A DNA stretch of 64,000 bases, from assembly GCA_035771175.1 (NCBI GenBank), contig CM069602.1, positions 14,097,116 to 14,161,115 on the forward strand. The letters run 5' to 3'. Under the pieces are notes generated by a model. It saw only the letters and a program-made list of their open reading frames with translations, was not told the DNA's origin and searched no databases. Position numbers and translations under genes: made by a program. Shown here one piece after another: positions 35,819 through 46,620 of the stretch. This stretch comes from Paratinospora sagittata (taxonomy: Eukaryota > Streptophyta > Magnoliopsida > Ranunculales > Menispermaceae). Each line of letters opens with the position of its first letter. Within the stretch, counting starts at the first letter, position 1.

Positions 35819-38800
35819 TCAAGCACAAGCAGGGGCCTGAATGTCCCTCAAAGTAGCAAAGACTATTGAATCAGGAGTAATCTTGATAGCGGAAGTAGGA
35901 TCAGCCAAAACAGGAGTCAGATCAGGGATATCTGATGTGTCTGTGAGAAGCAAAGGAGAACCATTTAGCAGCACTATATCACTCTGAAGATAGCCATCTT
36001 TTGGTGTCAAATGGTACTCTTCTCTTGCTTGTCTACTTTCAGAAATGTCGCTCATCGGGTATAAGTTGAAGTCATTAACCATAGAAACTTCATAAGTAGT
36101 AGAATTTGACATATTGATCAGAAGAAAAGCAATACCTGGCTGAAATAGAGAGAAGAATTTGAGCTTATGTAAGCATATGAAGGTTTATCAGTAACTAATA
36201 AAATTTAAAGACCAAATGTAGAAAATCAATGTTGTGGTGAGAAAACCAGAATTAATAGAAAAGGAAAAAAAAAAATCCGAAAAAGAAACACAGAATAAAA
36301 GCCAAGAAAAGAAAAACTTAATTTACATACGTGAACTAGTTCATGGAGAAATAGAAAAACAATTGCAAGAATATTAAGATAGAAACATTTGAAAATTAGT
36401 TTCTAAAGGGAAAAAAGGAAAAACGATAATCCAGGCACCTTGTTGCTTGAAAAATGAGAATATGCATGCTGGTAAGTGAGGCAGAAACAAATGGAGATTG
36501 GTATAGAACAAAGTATTTGGAGGAAAATGAAGATCATCACTGTACCTTGTCCCTTGAGCAATGAGCATAGGCACGCAGGTAAGGTGAGCCATTATGAGTT
36601 ATTGAAAGGACATTCTTTCCCATTACTTGGTGCCAAAGACGAGCACTACCAGAAAAGGGAAAGTAGATAAGAAAATGGAAAAGGGTATGAAACATAACCT
36701 TACTTAGTGTGAGTCTGTTAAAACTAGCTCTGTAGAGTGTATAGATTGATTCCATCAGCTACCTGTAATAATCTGGATTAGGAACGAACGATGTGGTATT
36801 GATAAGACCATAATTTCCACCAATCAAGGACTGTCTGCAAAAGACCTTGTGATTAAAGGTAGATGCCATACCAAGCTGATCTAAGTACCTGTCGATGCAA
36901 ATGACATCAATGGTCAAATGAAACCATAAAATGACATTAAAAAAAAAACAGGCAATTGAGGTATTTCTAAGAAAACTACTGATTTTTCTGTGAGAAGTTA
37001 AAAGAGACATCATAGAATCTCACCAAAAGCTATTAGCAAATGTATGTGATAAGTTTCTGCTTCCACTGTTGTATGCACCACCAGATTCCCCAACCCAAGC
37101 AGTTGACCATGGATAGCTCCTGAGTAGTGTCTCCAGGTCTTTGTATGTCTGTGCTATCTTGTCAAGATAAAATGGGTTTTGAACCTTGTACAGCAGATTA
37201 GGGTCAACGCCTGAATGCACCAAAAACCAAAGCTATAATAATATATGCTTGCTTGTAAAGTGTATGATGCATTTGTGCACATGAATCTTTATCTGTGAAC
37301 TCATTTACTATCTTCCAGGAATTATGTCTGAAATGATTTTCTTAAGGGCATCATAAGAGCACCCCCATATTCAGAAAAGGGGCGATACCTGCTCCAAGAT
37401 TGTAGATATGGTGAGTTATTACATCAACAACATTAGGACCCGAAGCCTGAAGGAAAGTGCTGAACCACTTTTCGTCATAGAAACCTCCAGGGCCAACTAG
37501 TTTTGGTTTGGTTGAGGAATTCTTATATAGTTCACTGAGAAGCTTCTTAAGGGCAATTGCATCTTTTCCATATTGGTTAGCATCCACCCTTGCAGAAACT
37601 CTAACTCCACTTAGCTCATTTCCTGGTGGTAATGAAAATATTGGTGTTTGTTTGTGAAAGAAAGGAAATAGATGAAAAACCATGGAATCTGAAACATGGA
37701 AGAAGTGTTCTGATCATAGTTACCAAGTTCCCATGACTCAATGCTGTATCCCTTTGACTTGGTGTACTTGATTAGATCGTGAGCATTTTTTGGGTTCCAG
37801 TCACCTACACAAGTATCATCATTTGGCATCTTTTTGCTCCCAAAAAGTGCATTCAAACCAAATGTTACTACAGCTCTGCAACACTCAACCATGAATTCAA
37901 AATTTTAGTTTTTTCTTTGTTGCATTTGAGAAAAATATAAATAAATAGATATGCTGCTTTGTTTTTCTTCTTTGTTCAGAAAAAAAATATAAGGATGAAG
38001 AAAGAAAATGGGAATGGCAATGCACCCTGTCTCATTAAGCAAGTGATTGATTTCATCCCATCTTTTCATTGTAAGGCAGCCTCTGCTGAATCCAAATAAG
38101 CCATCTGTGCTGTTTTTGAGGTGTGGGCACTTCTTCACTTCATGGCCTACTTTGTACAAAATCTGGTCTTGCAGGGAACCTCCTATTCTGATTCTCAGAG
38201 GTCTGAAAGCTGTTATTTTAACAAGGGTAAGCTCTGAAACCACTGGTTGAAATAGTTAAATCAATAAAACCCTATCCCCTATAAATTACAATGAAGCCCA
38301 TATAATGTGCCATGATGCATCTTGACAACAGGGGACAAGTTCTATTTCTATATAAAATGATATAGGCCAGTTATGCTATATGGAACAGAATGGTGGGCAA
38401 CAAAGAAGTAACATGTGATATTAAGTGTACTGGAGTAACATGTGACATTAAGTGTAATGGAAACGTCTATGTCAAGATAATTTTTTGATAAAAATAAAAA
38501 AAAAAAAAAAAATTAAAGGTAGAATTAGTAATAAACATATATCCAAGATATGGTAGGCGCAGACCCAATTAAAGATAATGTAAGAGAAAATTAAATATAA
38601 TGGCTTAAACATATACAACAAAGACCTTTAAACAGTCAAGAAGAGTGACTTATTAACAATCTTTAGTAATGATAGAAGTAGAAGAAGACTTAAAATAATT
38701 TTGACAGAAATAATTAAAAAAGATATAACTATTTGTAATTTAAATATCGATTTAGCCCGGTATTAAACAAAGTAGAAGAAGCAAGTTCATGTAGTCAACT

Positions 38801-40083
38801 TTATGTAGTTGGTGAAAAGGCTTGGTTAAGTTAAATTGAGTATTTCATTTTCCTGTACTTACCCTTTATTGCATTTCTAAGAATCTTGTTGTTTAAGTCC
38901 TGCACACAACAAAAACAGCTTCCAAAATATATGCAATGTGTGATTTAGCGCATAAACATGCATTTAGAAGAAGTAAGTGTTGGCGTGAGCCATTATTGTT
39001 GACAATTAGCCGTAATAGATTAGCGTTAGTTTAGGAAGTTTGAAAATAGCAAAGATTGTGTTTTGATTTTATTCCTTTAAAATGTATATAACCTATGGTT
39101 TCCTGAGATTAATATATGAAAAAATGAATGTGTTGACATGGTATCAGAGAAAGGTTACGAACCATTCCGCGTGCCGTCTTTTCTCGCCGGCGTTGCTCTG
39201 TCCGTCAGCGAAGATGGAGCGTCGATCGGGATCGCAGAGCAGATCTGTCTCGCGCTCTTGAGTGATCGCTGAAACCCTCCTTTCTCTTCTCTTCTTCTCT
39301 TCTTCTCTTCTTCTCTTCTTCGTCTTCTTCCATAACCGATCTGCAAGATCACGCTCCCTCCAGACAACTATCTCGCCACTTAATCCAAGAAGATCACCGG
39401 AAAGCTCGTCGAAGGCCGAATCGCCGAGCTCAACGAGATTCCAGTGGTGGTCCATCAGCGGAATCCGATCAAGCGGCGAGAATTTGGTGTTCGAGGTTGG
39501 GGTTGTCACTGCGAAGTATCCGGCAACTCATCTCGACGAGAGTTTGGCGTGTGAGGGCCGGCGATCGTCTTCGTCATAAAACGGTGATCGGTTTTAAGGA
39601 AGGGAAAGAGGAGTTCGGAGGAAGGGAAAGGGAAAGAGGACAGAAGCAGTGCAATCGCGATTCCAAGGAGCCTTCATTTCTTTTGCTAGATGATATGTCG
39701 GCCATGAAGGGAGAGAGGTGAATATTGAATGAAATGCTTTAAAACTTGTCGGCCATGATGGTAAGAAATATTTGTTTTTTTTTGAAAATGAGATCTCATA
39801 TATGATATATATGAATCTGGGTGCCAACTATAAATTAAATAACCAATGCATCAATTTGTCTTCACGTGGGTATTCCTTGCATTTCTTTTTGGAAATGCAA
39901 CTGAATATTATAAATTAGTACAGACAGATGTGACAGAGTTCCTAGTGCTGGAACAGTGGTTGAACAGCTTGGTGAAATAAGTTGTAGCTATCACCTAGCA
40001 AAATCCAAACGTCCCTGATGACCCGACCGGACACAATTTTTTTTAATTTATAATTGTTATTTTTTTTGTATTATTTTGGTGAG

Positions 40084-40124
<41 letters not shown>

Positions 40125-43100
40125 CTGAAAATCACAGATCCGAGTATTGTACCCTACCCTTCCTTTCATGGCGGATTCTGATGACCAGCATACTCCTGAC
40201 CATGCGTCTATTCTCTCTGATCCTATCTTTGAATTGACTACAAGGATGACTGAAGTTTTGAATAACACTCGGACCCCGACCATCACCACTGAAACATCCG
40301 CTGCTCAGATCGGCATTAAGTTGGACGGTTCCAACTATGTACTGTGGTCCCAGGTTGTTGAGATGTATATCTCGGGCAAGGACAAACTGGGGTACATTAA
40401 CGGCGACTTTCCCCAGCCGCCATCAACTGATCCTTCCTTTCGCAAGTGGCGCACTGATAATGCTATTGTTAAAGGTTGGTTAATTACATCCATGGATCCG
40501 TCTTTAATTGGCAATTTTATTCGCTTTCCTACGGCAAAAGAGGTTTGGGATGTTATTGCAACTACCTTCTTCGATGGTAGTGATACATCGCAGGTGTATG
40601 ATCTTCGACGTCGAGTGAGTAGACTGAAACAAGCTGCGAGCTCGCTAGAAAAATATTACACAGCGTTACAGGGTCTCTGGCGTGAAATTGATTTCCGCCG
40701 ACCGAATCCTATGGAATGTTCTGTTGATATTCAACACTATAATCGGATCATCCAAGAAGACCGTGTTTATGTTTTCCTGGATGGTCTTGATGATCGGCTA
40801 GACAATATTCGTGCTGATGTTTTACAGATAAAACCATTTCCTACAGTTGAACAGGCTTATGCTCATGTTAGGCGGGAGGCTATTCGACAACAAGTGATGA
40901 CTACCCATGACACCGATGGGCCCCAGGGGGCTGTCTTAGCGTCGAAAACTCTCTTTATAAGCACCTCTGGCCATGGTAAATCCGTCAAGCACCGGCATTC
41001 TACTGAGGGAAAAAAATGTTCTCATTGTGGCAACCAGAAACACACACGTGAAAACTGCTTTAAGTTGCATGGGTACCCTGATTGGTGGCATGATCTACAA
41101 GCCCGTAAACGTCCTGATGGCACCGGCATTAGTGGACGTTCAGGCACGGCTGTTGTTGCTAGCGCAGCAATGTCCACAGATGCTCCTCCCAACTTAAACT
41201 CAGGTATCTCTGATTTTGCTCTTTTTACCTCCCATACAAATGCGGATTGTGGGGCATGGCTTCTCGACTCGGGGGCCACGGACCACATGACTTTTGCTGC
41301 TTCAGACTTTTCTCACACTTCTCTTCCACGACGCACCAGCATAGCTAATGCCAATGGTGTTATCTCACCAGTCAATGGAGCTGGCTCTGTAACTTTATCT
41401 CCATCCCTCACTTTATCCAACACTTTACTTGTTCCGTCTTTATCCCATAAACTGTTGTCTATAAGTCAGCTTACTGCAGACCTTGGCTGTGTTGTACTTA
41501 TTTATCCAAACTTTTGTCTTATCCAGGATATTCTCACCAAGGAGATAATTGGACGTGGTACTAAGAGGGGGGGATTATATTATGTGGATGACATCGGCCA
41601 GGCCAACAATATGAACAATCTGCATGTCAATAAAGAAACAACATTGTGGCTATGGCATCGACGCTTGGGACACCCATCTTTTCCGTATTTGAAGCATGTT
41701 TTACCTGATTTGTTTAAGCATTTGCAGACTTCTGACTGGAAGTGTGATACTTGTGTTTTGGCTAAGAGCCATCGCGCTACTTACCCATTGAGCATGACTA
41801 AAAGTGACACTCCATTTGCATTAATTCACTCTGATGTCTGGGGGCCCTCGCCCATTGCTAATATGTCTGGCTTTCGTTGGTTTGTTATTTTTGTGGATGA
41901 TTGTACCCGTATGACGTGGCTCTACTTGCTAAAACACAAAGATGACGTTCTCGGTGTTTTTAAAACATTTCATGCTATGGTTGGTACTCAGTACGGTGCC
42001 ACCATGAAGGTTCTCCGCTCTGATAATGGTGGTGAATATGTTAATAAGGATCTTCAATCTTATTTTTCCCACCATGGTTTAATTCATGAAACTTCCTGCT
42101 CACAAACACCCCAACAGAACGGTGTCGCCGAGCGGAAGAATAGACATCTTATGGAGACTGCCCGTGCTCTGCTTCTTGGTGCCAATATGCCCAAACGTTT
42201 TTGGACCGATGCCGTCTCAACTGCCGTTCATCTTCTCAACCGAATGCCATCCAAGGTTTTATCATTTAAAACACCTCTTCAATCTCTTTCCGATCATGTG
42301 TCCATCCCTACGACGCTGATGCTTCCTCCTCGTATCTTTGGGTGTGTCGCCTACGTGTATCTCCACAAAAATCAACGCAGTAAGCTTGATCCATGTGCAT
42401 GTCGGTGTGTGTTTTTGGGCTATGGTATCCATCAAAAAGGGTACCGTTGCTACGATCCTACTACCCGAAAACTCTATGTGACTATGGATGTTCAATTTTT
42501 GGAAACTGACATGTTTTTTCCATCCACGACACCTCATTCTCCTCTTCAGGGGGAGATACCTCATGAAGAGTCGAATTGGTCCCAGCATGAGACACCAAAT
42601 GATTTTGATTGGTTCAGACTTGAGGGGTCGTCTGAGCATGAGGAACAGAATCGGAATGAGAAGCCGCATGAGCATGATGGGCCGAATGATAACTCAGGCG
42701 ACGTGAACTGTGAAATTGAGGTATTTCTGAATGCCGAGCATCCAACATCTGAAACCGAGCCTATATCCCCTTCCTCTGAAGTGCCAGCCGAATCCTCTCC
42801 TGAGAATAATCCTGAGGTAAGTACCACTCTTACACCCTTACATATTAATGACATAGATGATTCTGTGGGATATGTTTTACCTCCTAGGTATAATCGCGGC
42901 AAGCCACCTAATAGATATTCTCCAGATATTGAAGAAAGAAGGTCGAGGTATCCGATTGCTAACTATGTATCCACCGAGAAACTATCTGAACCTCTTAAGA
43001 ATTTTGCACAGGAACTCTCCACATGTCAGATTCCTACTAATGTTCATGAGGCATTGGCAAATCCAAGATGGACCCAAGCTATAGAGGAAGAAATGAAGGC

Positions 43101-44972
43101 ACTACTAAAAAATGATACATGGACTCTTGTTCCATTACCTGAAGGAAAACAGACAGTAGGATGCAAATGGGTGTTCTCCATTAAACACAAAGCAGATGGA
43201 TCTATTGAGCGGTACAAAGCGCGACTAGTAGCGAAGGGATATACGCAGACATACGGGGTTGATTACCAGGAGACTTTCTCCCCTGTAGCCAAGTTGAATA
43301 CCATTAGAGTGTTATTGTCCCTTGCAGCAAATCTTGATTGGCCTTTGCATCAATTTGATGTGAAAAATGCGTTTCTCAACGGTGACCTCCAAGAAGAGGT
43401 GTATATGGATATCCCTCCTGGTTATATAGCTTCTTCAGATAATGGAGTGGTGTGTAAATTGCAGCGAGCATTGTACGGACTGAAGCAATCACCGCGAGCA
43501 TGGTTTGGAAGGCTTAGCTTGGCAATGAAGAAATATGGCTTCCAACAAAGTAACTCTGATCACACTTTGTTCTTGAAACATCAGTTGGGTAAGGTAACGG
43601 CTCTGATAGTCTATGTAGATGACATGATTATTACAGGAGATGATGAAGAAGAAATCTCTTTACTTCAAAAGCAATTAGCAACTGAATTTGAGATGAAGAA
43701 TCTGGGAGGACTCAAGTATTTCTTGGGAATTGAAGTTGCTAGGTCTAAGCAAGGTATATTTCTTTCTCAACGAAAATACATATTAGACTTGCTAACCGAA
43801 GTAGGGATGTTGGAGTGTAGACCTGCAGACACCCCCATTGTTCAGAATCACAAACTTAGAGAATACCCAGACCAAGTACCAACAGATAAAGGTAGATATC
43901 AAAGATTAGTTGGTAAACTCATTTATCTCTCTCATACTCGTCCAGATATTGCGTACGCTGTGAGTGTTGTAAGTCAATTTATGCATAATCCAAGTAAAAG
44001 CCACATGGAAGCAGTGATTCGAATACTTCGATACTTGAAGTCATCTCCAGGCAAGGGGCTTATGTTCTCAAAAAATAACAATCAGTTGATGGTTTATGGA
44101 TATACGGATGCAGATTGGGCAGGTAATATCACTGATAGAAAGTCCACCTCGGGATATTTTACATTTGTTGGAGGAAATCTTGTAACCTGGAGAAGCAAGA
44201 AGCAAAAAGTGGTAGCTTTGTCAAGTGCTGAAGCTGAGTTCAGGGGAATGGCTAAAGGTCTTTGTGAACTCCTCTGGCTAAGAAAGCTACTTACTGAAAT
44301 TGGGTTTGCTCCTAACTCTGAGATGGATCTTTTGTGTGATAATAAAGCTGCAATTGCAATTTCTCATAATCCCATTCAACATGATCGCACTAAACATGTG
44401 GAGGTAGATCGACACTTCATCAAGGAAAATCTTGAAGCAAAAACAATTAAGTTTCCATTTGTGAAATCTGAAGATCAATTGGCGGATATCCTTACAAAAG
44501 CTGTATCGAGCAAGGACCTCTACAACTCACTTGACAAGTTGGGCATGCGAGACCTCTATGCATCAACTTGAGGGGGAGTGTTGGCGTGAGCCATTATTGT
44601 TGACAATTAGCCGTAATAGATTAGCGTTAGTTTAGGAAGTTTGAAAATAGCAAAGATTGTGTTTTGATTTTATTCCTTTAAAATGTATATAACCTATGGT
44701 TTCCTGAGATTAATATATGAAAAAATGAATGTGTTGACAGTAAGGAGATGATGAGAGCTTCAAACCAAGGTGAAAAGGCCAGCCTCTCCCCATGGGCACT
44801 GGTTGTAGTTGCACTTCCCAGGAGGCCACCAATCCAATGTTGCACATACAAAGGTATCATCTGTGGTTGCAATATTAGTAACAGTTTTTACTATAACTAC
44901 CACATTTTCTGCTACTAGACCTGGAGGAATCTGTGAAAGAAGCAGAGTAACAAGAAAGATTTTGAAACCCAT
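35819..44972 (-). CDS. Heparanase-like protein (GH79), GUS3 type, 515 aa, copia in intron 1
   Basis: Nine exons (minus order): 44972-44766, 38899-38863, 38209-38026, 37875-37724, 37622-37389, 37210-37024, 36888-36763, 36645-36546, 36139-35819; 1548 nt, frame closed, all GT-AG. The signal peptide (IFLVTLLLSQIPPGLVAE) is followed by TFVCATLDWWPPGKC, LRIRIGGSLQDQI, WELGNE (acid/base E196), THHIYNLGAG, WVGESGGAYNSG (nucleophile E313), CRQSLIGGNYGL and a terminal PACA. It is a secreted wall glucuronidase by family. Intron 1 is 5866 bp because it hosts the 5762-bp copia element; without the element and its duplication the intron is 99 bp, the same as in the neighbouring paralogue. Coding sequence is intact, so function depends on splicing across the element. 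Confidence 0.92.
38978..39138 (+). repeat. 5' LTR of the copia element
   Basis: 161 bp, TG...CA, identical to 44579-44739. It is followed at once by the primer-binding site TGGTATCAGAG (39139-39149). Confidence 0.96.
39150..40167 (+). other. Copia 5' leader, about 1 kb, with an A35 tract
   Basis: This is the untranslated leader between the primer-binding site and the gag ATG. It is GC-richer than its surroundings at 39160-39600, with a (ttctc)n pyrimidine stretch near 39280, and it ends in 35 consecutive A (40087-40121) about 45 bp before the ATG. No convincing protein is encoded; overlapping small open frames on both strands look random. Confidence 0.6.
40168..44571 (+). CDS. Copia gag-pol polyprotein, 1467 aa, intact
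   Basis: A single uninterrupted frame; the ATG (MADSDDQHTPDHAS) at 40168 was chosen as the first Met of the frame. Domains in order: gag of the UBN2/retrotran-gag type (about 50-270; LDGSNYVLWSQ), CCHC zinc knuckle CSHCGNQKHTRENC (~284), aspartic protease LLDSGATDHM (~366), gag-pre-integrase LWHRRLGHPSFPYL, integrase core (HSDVWGPSP, RSDNGGEY, E in the QNGVAERKNRH context), reverse transcriptase (KARLVAKGYTQ, YVDDMIITGD ~1148) and RNase H (YTDADWAGN, SSAEAEF, DNKAAIAIS, HVEVDRHF). All catalytic residues I can check are present. It makes the capsid and enzymes for retrotransposition. Confidence 0.96.
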   Translation: MADSDDQHTPDHASILSDPIFELTTRMTEVLNNTRTPTITTETSAAQIGIKLDGSNYVLWSQVVEMYISGKDKLGYINGDFPQPPSTDPSFRKWRTDNAIVKGWLITSMDPSLIGNFIRFPTAKEVWDVIATTFFDGSDTSQVYDLRRRVSRLKQAASSLEKYYTALQGLWREIDFRRPNPMECSVDIQHYNRIIQEDRVYVFLDGLDDRLDNIRADVLQIKPFPTVEQAYAHVRREAIRQQVMTTHDTDGPQGAVLASKTLFISTSGHGKSVKHRHSTEGKKCSHCGNQKHTRENCFKLHGYPDWWHDLQARKRPDGTGISGRSGTAVVASAAMSTDAPPNLNSGISDFALFTSHTNADCGAWLLDSGATDHMTFAASDFSHTSLPRRTSIANANGVISPVNGAGSVTLSPSLTLSNTLLVPSLSHKLLSISQLTADLGCVVLIYPNFCLIQDILTKEIIGRGTKRGGLYYVDDIGQANNMNNLHVNKETTLWLWHRRLGHPSFPYLKHVLPDLFKHLQTSDWKCDTCVLAKSHRATYPLSMTKSDTPFALIHSDVWGPSPIANMSGFRWFVIFVDDCTRMTWLYLLKHKDDVLGVFKTFHAMVGTQYGATMKVLRSDNGGEYVNKDLQSYFSHHGLIHETSCSQTPQQNGVAERKNRHLMETARALLLGANMPKRFWTDAVSTAVHLLNRMPSKVLSFKTPLQSLSDHVSIPTTLMLPPRIFGCVAYVYLHKNQRSKLDPCACRCVFLGYGIHQKGYRCYDPTTRKLYVTMDVQFLETDMFFPSTTPHSPLQGEIPHEESNWSQHETPNDFDWFRLEGSSEHEEQNRNEKPHEHDGPNDNSGDVNCEIEVFLNAEHPTSETEPISPSSEVPAESSPENNPEVSTTLTPLHINDIDDSVGYVLPPRYNRGKPPNRYSPDIEERRSRYPIANYVSTEKLSEPLKNFAQELSTCQIPTNVHEALANPRWTQAIEEEMKALLKNDTWTLVPLPEGKQTVGCKWVFSIKHKADGSIERYKARLVAKGYTQTYGVDYQETFSPVAKLNTIRVLLSLAANLDWPLHQFDVKNAFLNGDLQEEVYMDIPPGYIASSDNGVVCKLQRALYGLKQSPRAWFGRLSLAMKKYGFQQSNSDHTLFLKHQLGKVTALIVYVDDMIITGDDEEEISLLQKQLATEFEMKNLGGLKYFLGIEVARSKQGIFLSQRKYILDLLTEVGMLECRPADTPIVQNHKLREYPDQVPTDKGRYQRLVGKLIYLSHTRPDIAYAVSVVSQFMHNPSKSHMEAVIRILRYLKSSPGKGLMFSKNNNQLMVYGYTDADWAGNITDRKSTSGYFTFVGGNLVTWRSKKQKVVALSSAEAEFRGMAKGLCELLWLRKLLTEIGFAPNSEMDLLCDNKAAIAISHNPIQHDRTKHVEVDRHFIKENLEAKTIKFPFVKSEDQLADILTKAVSSKDLYNSLDKLGMRDLYAST
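44579..44739 (+). repeat. 3' LTR of the copia element
   Basis: 161 bp, identical to the 5' LTR, preceded by the polypurine tract at 44568-44578 and followed by the GTAAG duplication. Confidence 0.96.
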
Positions 44973-46620
44973 TTTGGAAGTTTGAAAGAAGAATAATGAT
45001 TCTTGTTTTGGAAGTGACGAACAAGGGAAGAAAGCAAGATTTTTAAGTTTTGTGAGTAGTTATAAAGAAAGTATATGGGTGTCAAATTTAGGTATGGTTT
45101 TTTTTATCAAACCCTCATTGATTAGAGTTTGGTTGGTTTAAATTCCCAACCTGTTGGGTATAGAATCAAAACCAGTTTTATTTATTCTACGCTGTTCGTG
45201 ATGCTCTGTAAAGGGCCAAGTCGCATTTCTACACTGTTCTTGATGAGTTTCATATAAATAACTTTGATATTTACATACAAATATAGTATGCAGAATTTAT
45301 TAAGATACAAATCAATGTCATACCAATTTTTGTATTTAATTTTTAGATTGTTAAAAGCTTTATAAGTTCGTTCCTTAGAATATTTTTGCCAATGTATTTC
45401 AGCATTAATGAAGGGGCCTGCATGAATAAACTTGTTTTACTTGCTAAAAACATAAGGAATGCAAGCTTCAAGTGATCAGCACAAATACCACCACTCTCTA
45501 TTTTACATGAGTATCTTTATTTATATGAAATTTATTTTAATCTTCTTTTTTTAATGTTGCCGAACGTGTAATTGCAATCCATTTTATAGAGATGGCATTA
45601 ATTATTTTTATTTTATGAGAGCTTTAATTTGTAAAACGTTTATATTTCATGTCTTGTGTCAGGATATAGAGGTAAGGCTTATGCCACGTTTGAGATGAGA
45701 CCAACGAGTGGTTAGGTCAATGGAAACGGGCTAAGTCTCAAGGTCTTCTCTGTATAAAACTTTGTCTACCATTCCGTTTCCGCCTCGAACAAGGACTAGT
45801 CTCATACCCAAAGGGTGTGGAGATATTTTGTGGGACACCGAAAAAAAAAAAAAAAAAACGAATAATATCGATGAGGGAAGGAAGAAAAAAAAATTCTTAG
45901 ATTACAGCTTAATTAAAATAATATCCATGTTTTCCCTCAAGCTCTCATTAACTTAAATTAAACAATAAAGTGATGAAATCAGTGGTGGCACAGGAGTTTG
46001 TAATTGTCCATCTATTAAATCAACCCGGTTCAAATCAACACTTCTCTGGCTAGGATACTTAAGAAGTAGAATGAAGTTAAAATTACTAGCAGTGATCAGC
46101 ACTTTTTCACATGAATGATGAGTTGCTCCTTCATGGAAATTGTTTGCCAGCTAACATAATAGATATAATGAAATTAACTACAGATTCAATACTCATTGTT
46201 ATTAGCATAGAAGGGATTCATCAGAAGTTAATGCAGGGAATAATCCACAGAATGCTGTGGTAAACACAGGCATAAGAGTTTCAATCTCATCAAAGACATC
46301 TTCTGATAATTTCTAAATTTTTCCCACATTTAAATAGAAAAACCAATGTTTATGTACAGAAGAGAACTTGTAGCCAACAAAAGTGGATGCTAAATACTTA
46401 CCCTAGAGTCACTGCAACAACAGCAATCCCAACCTACCTACCTTCTATAAAACTAGACTACTCTCCAAGTTCTAACTAAAATGAAAATGGCATTTCTCAT
46501 GCAACCCAGAAAGAATTGAAAACATATATGCATAAAGAAGAGAAATAAGAAAGAATAAACAAAGAACTCTTAAGGGAAGCTAATTCTTCTTGTTCTTAAT
46601 TCTCAAAGCAAAATTCTCTC
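44973..46620. other. Intergenic between the tandem GUS3-type genes
   Basis: No gene is seen. A stretch from about 45660 to an A18 run at 45841-45858 could be a SINE (gagtggttagg box-A-like text near 45707), but the box B is poor. The promoter of the copia-bearing gene must lie just above 44972. Confidence 0.4.

Larger units (their letters stand above)
38978..44739 (+). mobile_element. Complete Ty1/copia retrotransposon (Ale/Retrofit-like), identical LTRs
   Basis: Two 161-bp LTRs (38978-39138 and 44579-44739), by eye identical at every base, start TGTTGGCG and end TTGACA. GTAAG duplications flank the element at 38973-38977 and 44740-44744. The primer-binding site TGGTATCAGAG follows the 5' LTR and a polypurine tract (ttgagggggag) precedes the 3' LTR. 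The short LTRs and single gag-pol frame fit the Ale/Retrofit branch. All parts needed for retrotransposition appear present, implying a very recent insertion. It is antisense to the host heparanase gene. Confidence 0.96.

Noticed and set aside
39144..39827. Small proteins in the copia leader, including Arg/Glu-rich minus-strand frames
   Set aside because: Overlapping frames on both strands in a pyrimidine repeat, with no recognisable domain.
42262..42675. Minus-strand open frames inside gag-pol
   Set aside because: Shadows of the long + strand polyprotein frame.
35819..44972. Heparanase-like gene destroyed by the retrotransposon
   Set aside because: The element lies wholly in intron 1, all nine exons join in frame, and splice sites are consensus, so the gene was called intact.
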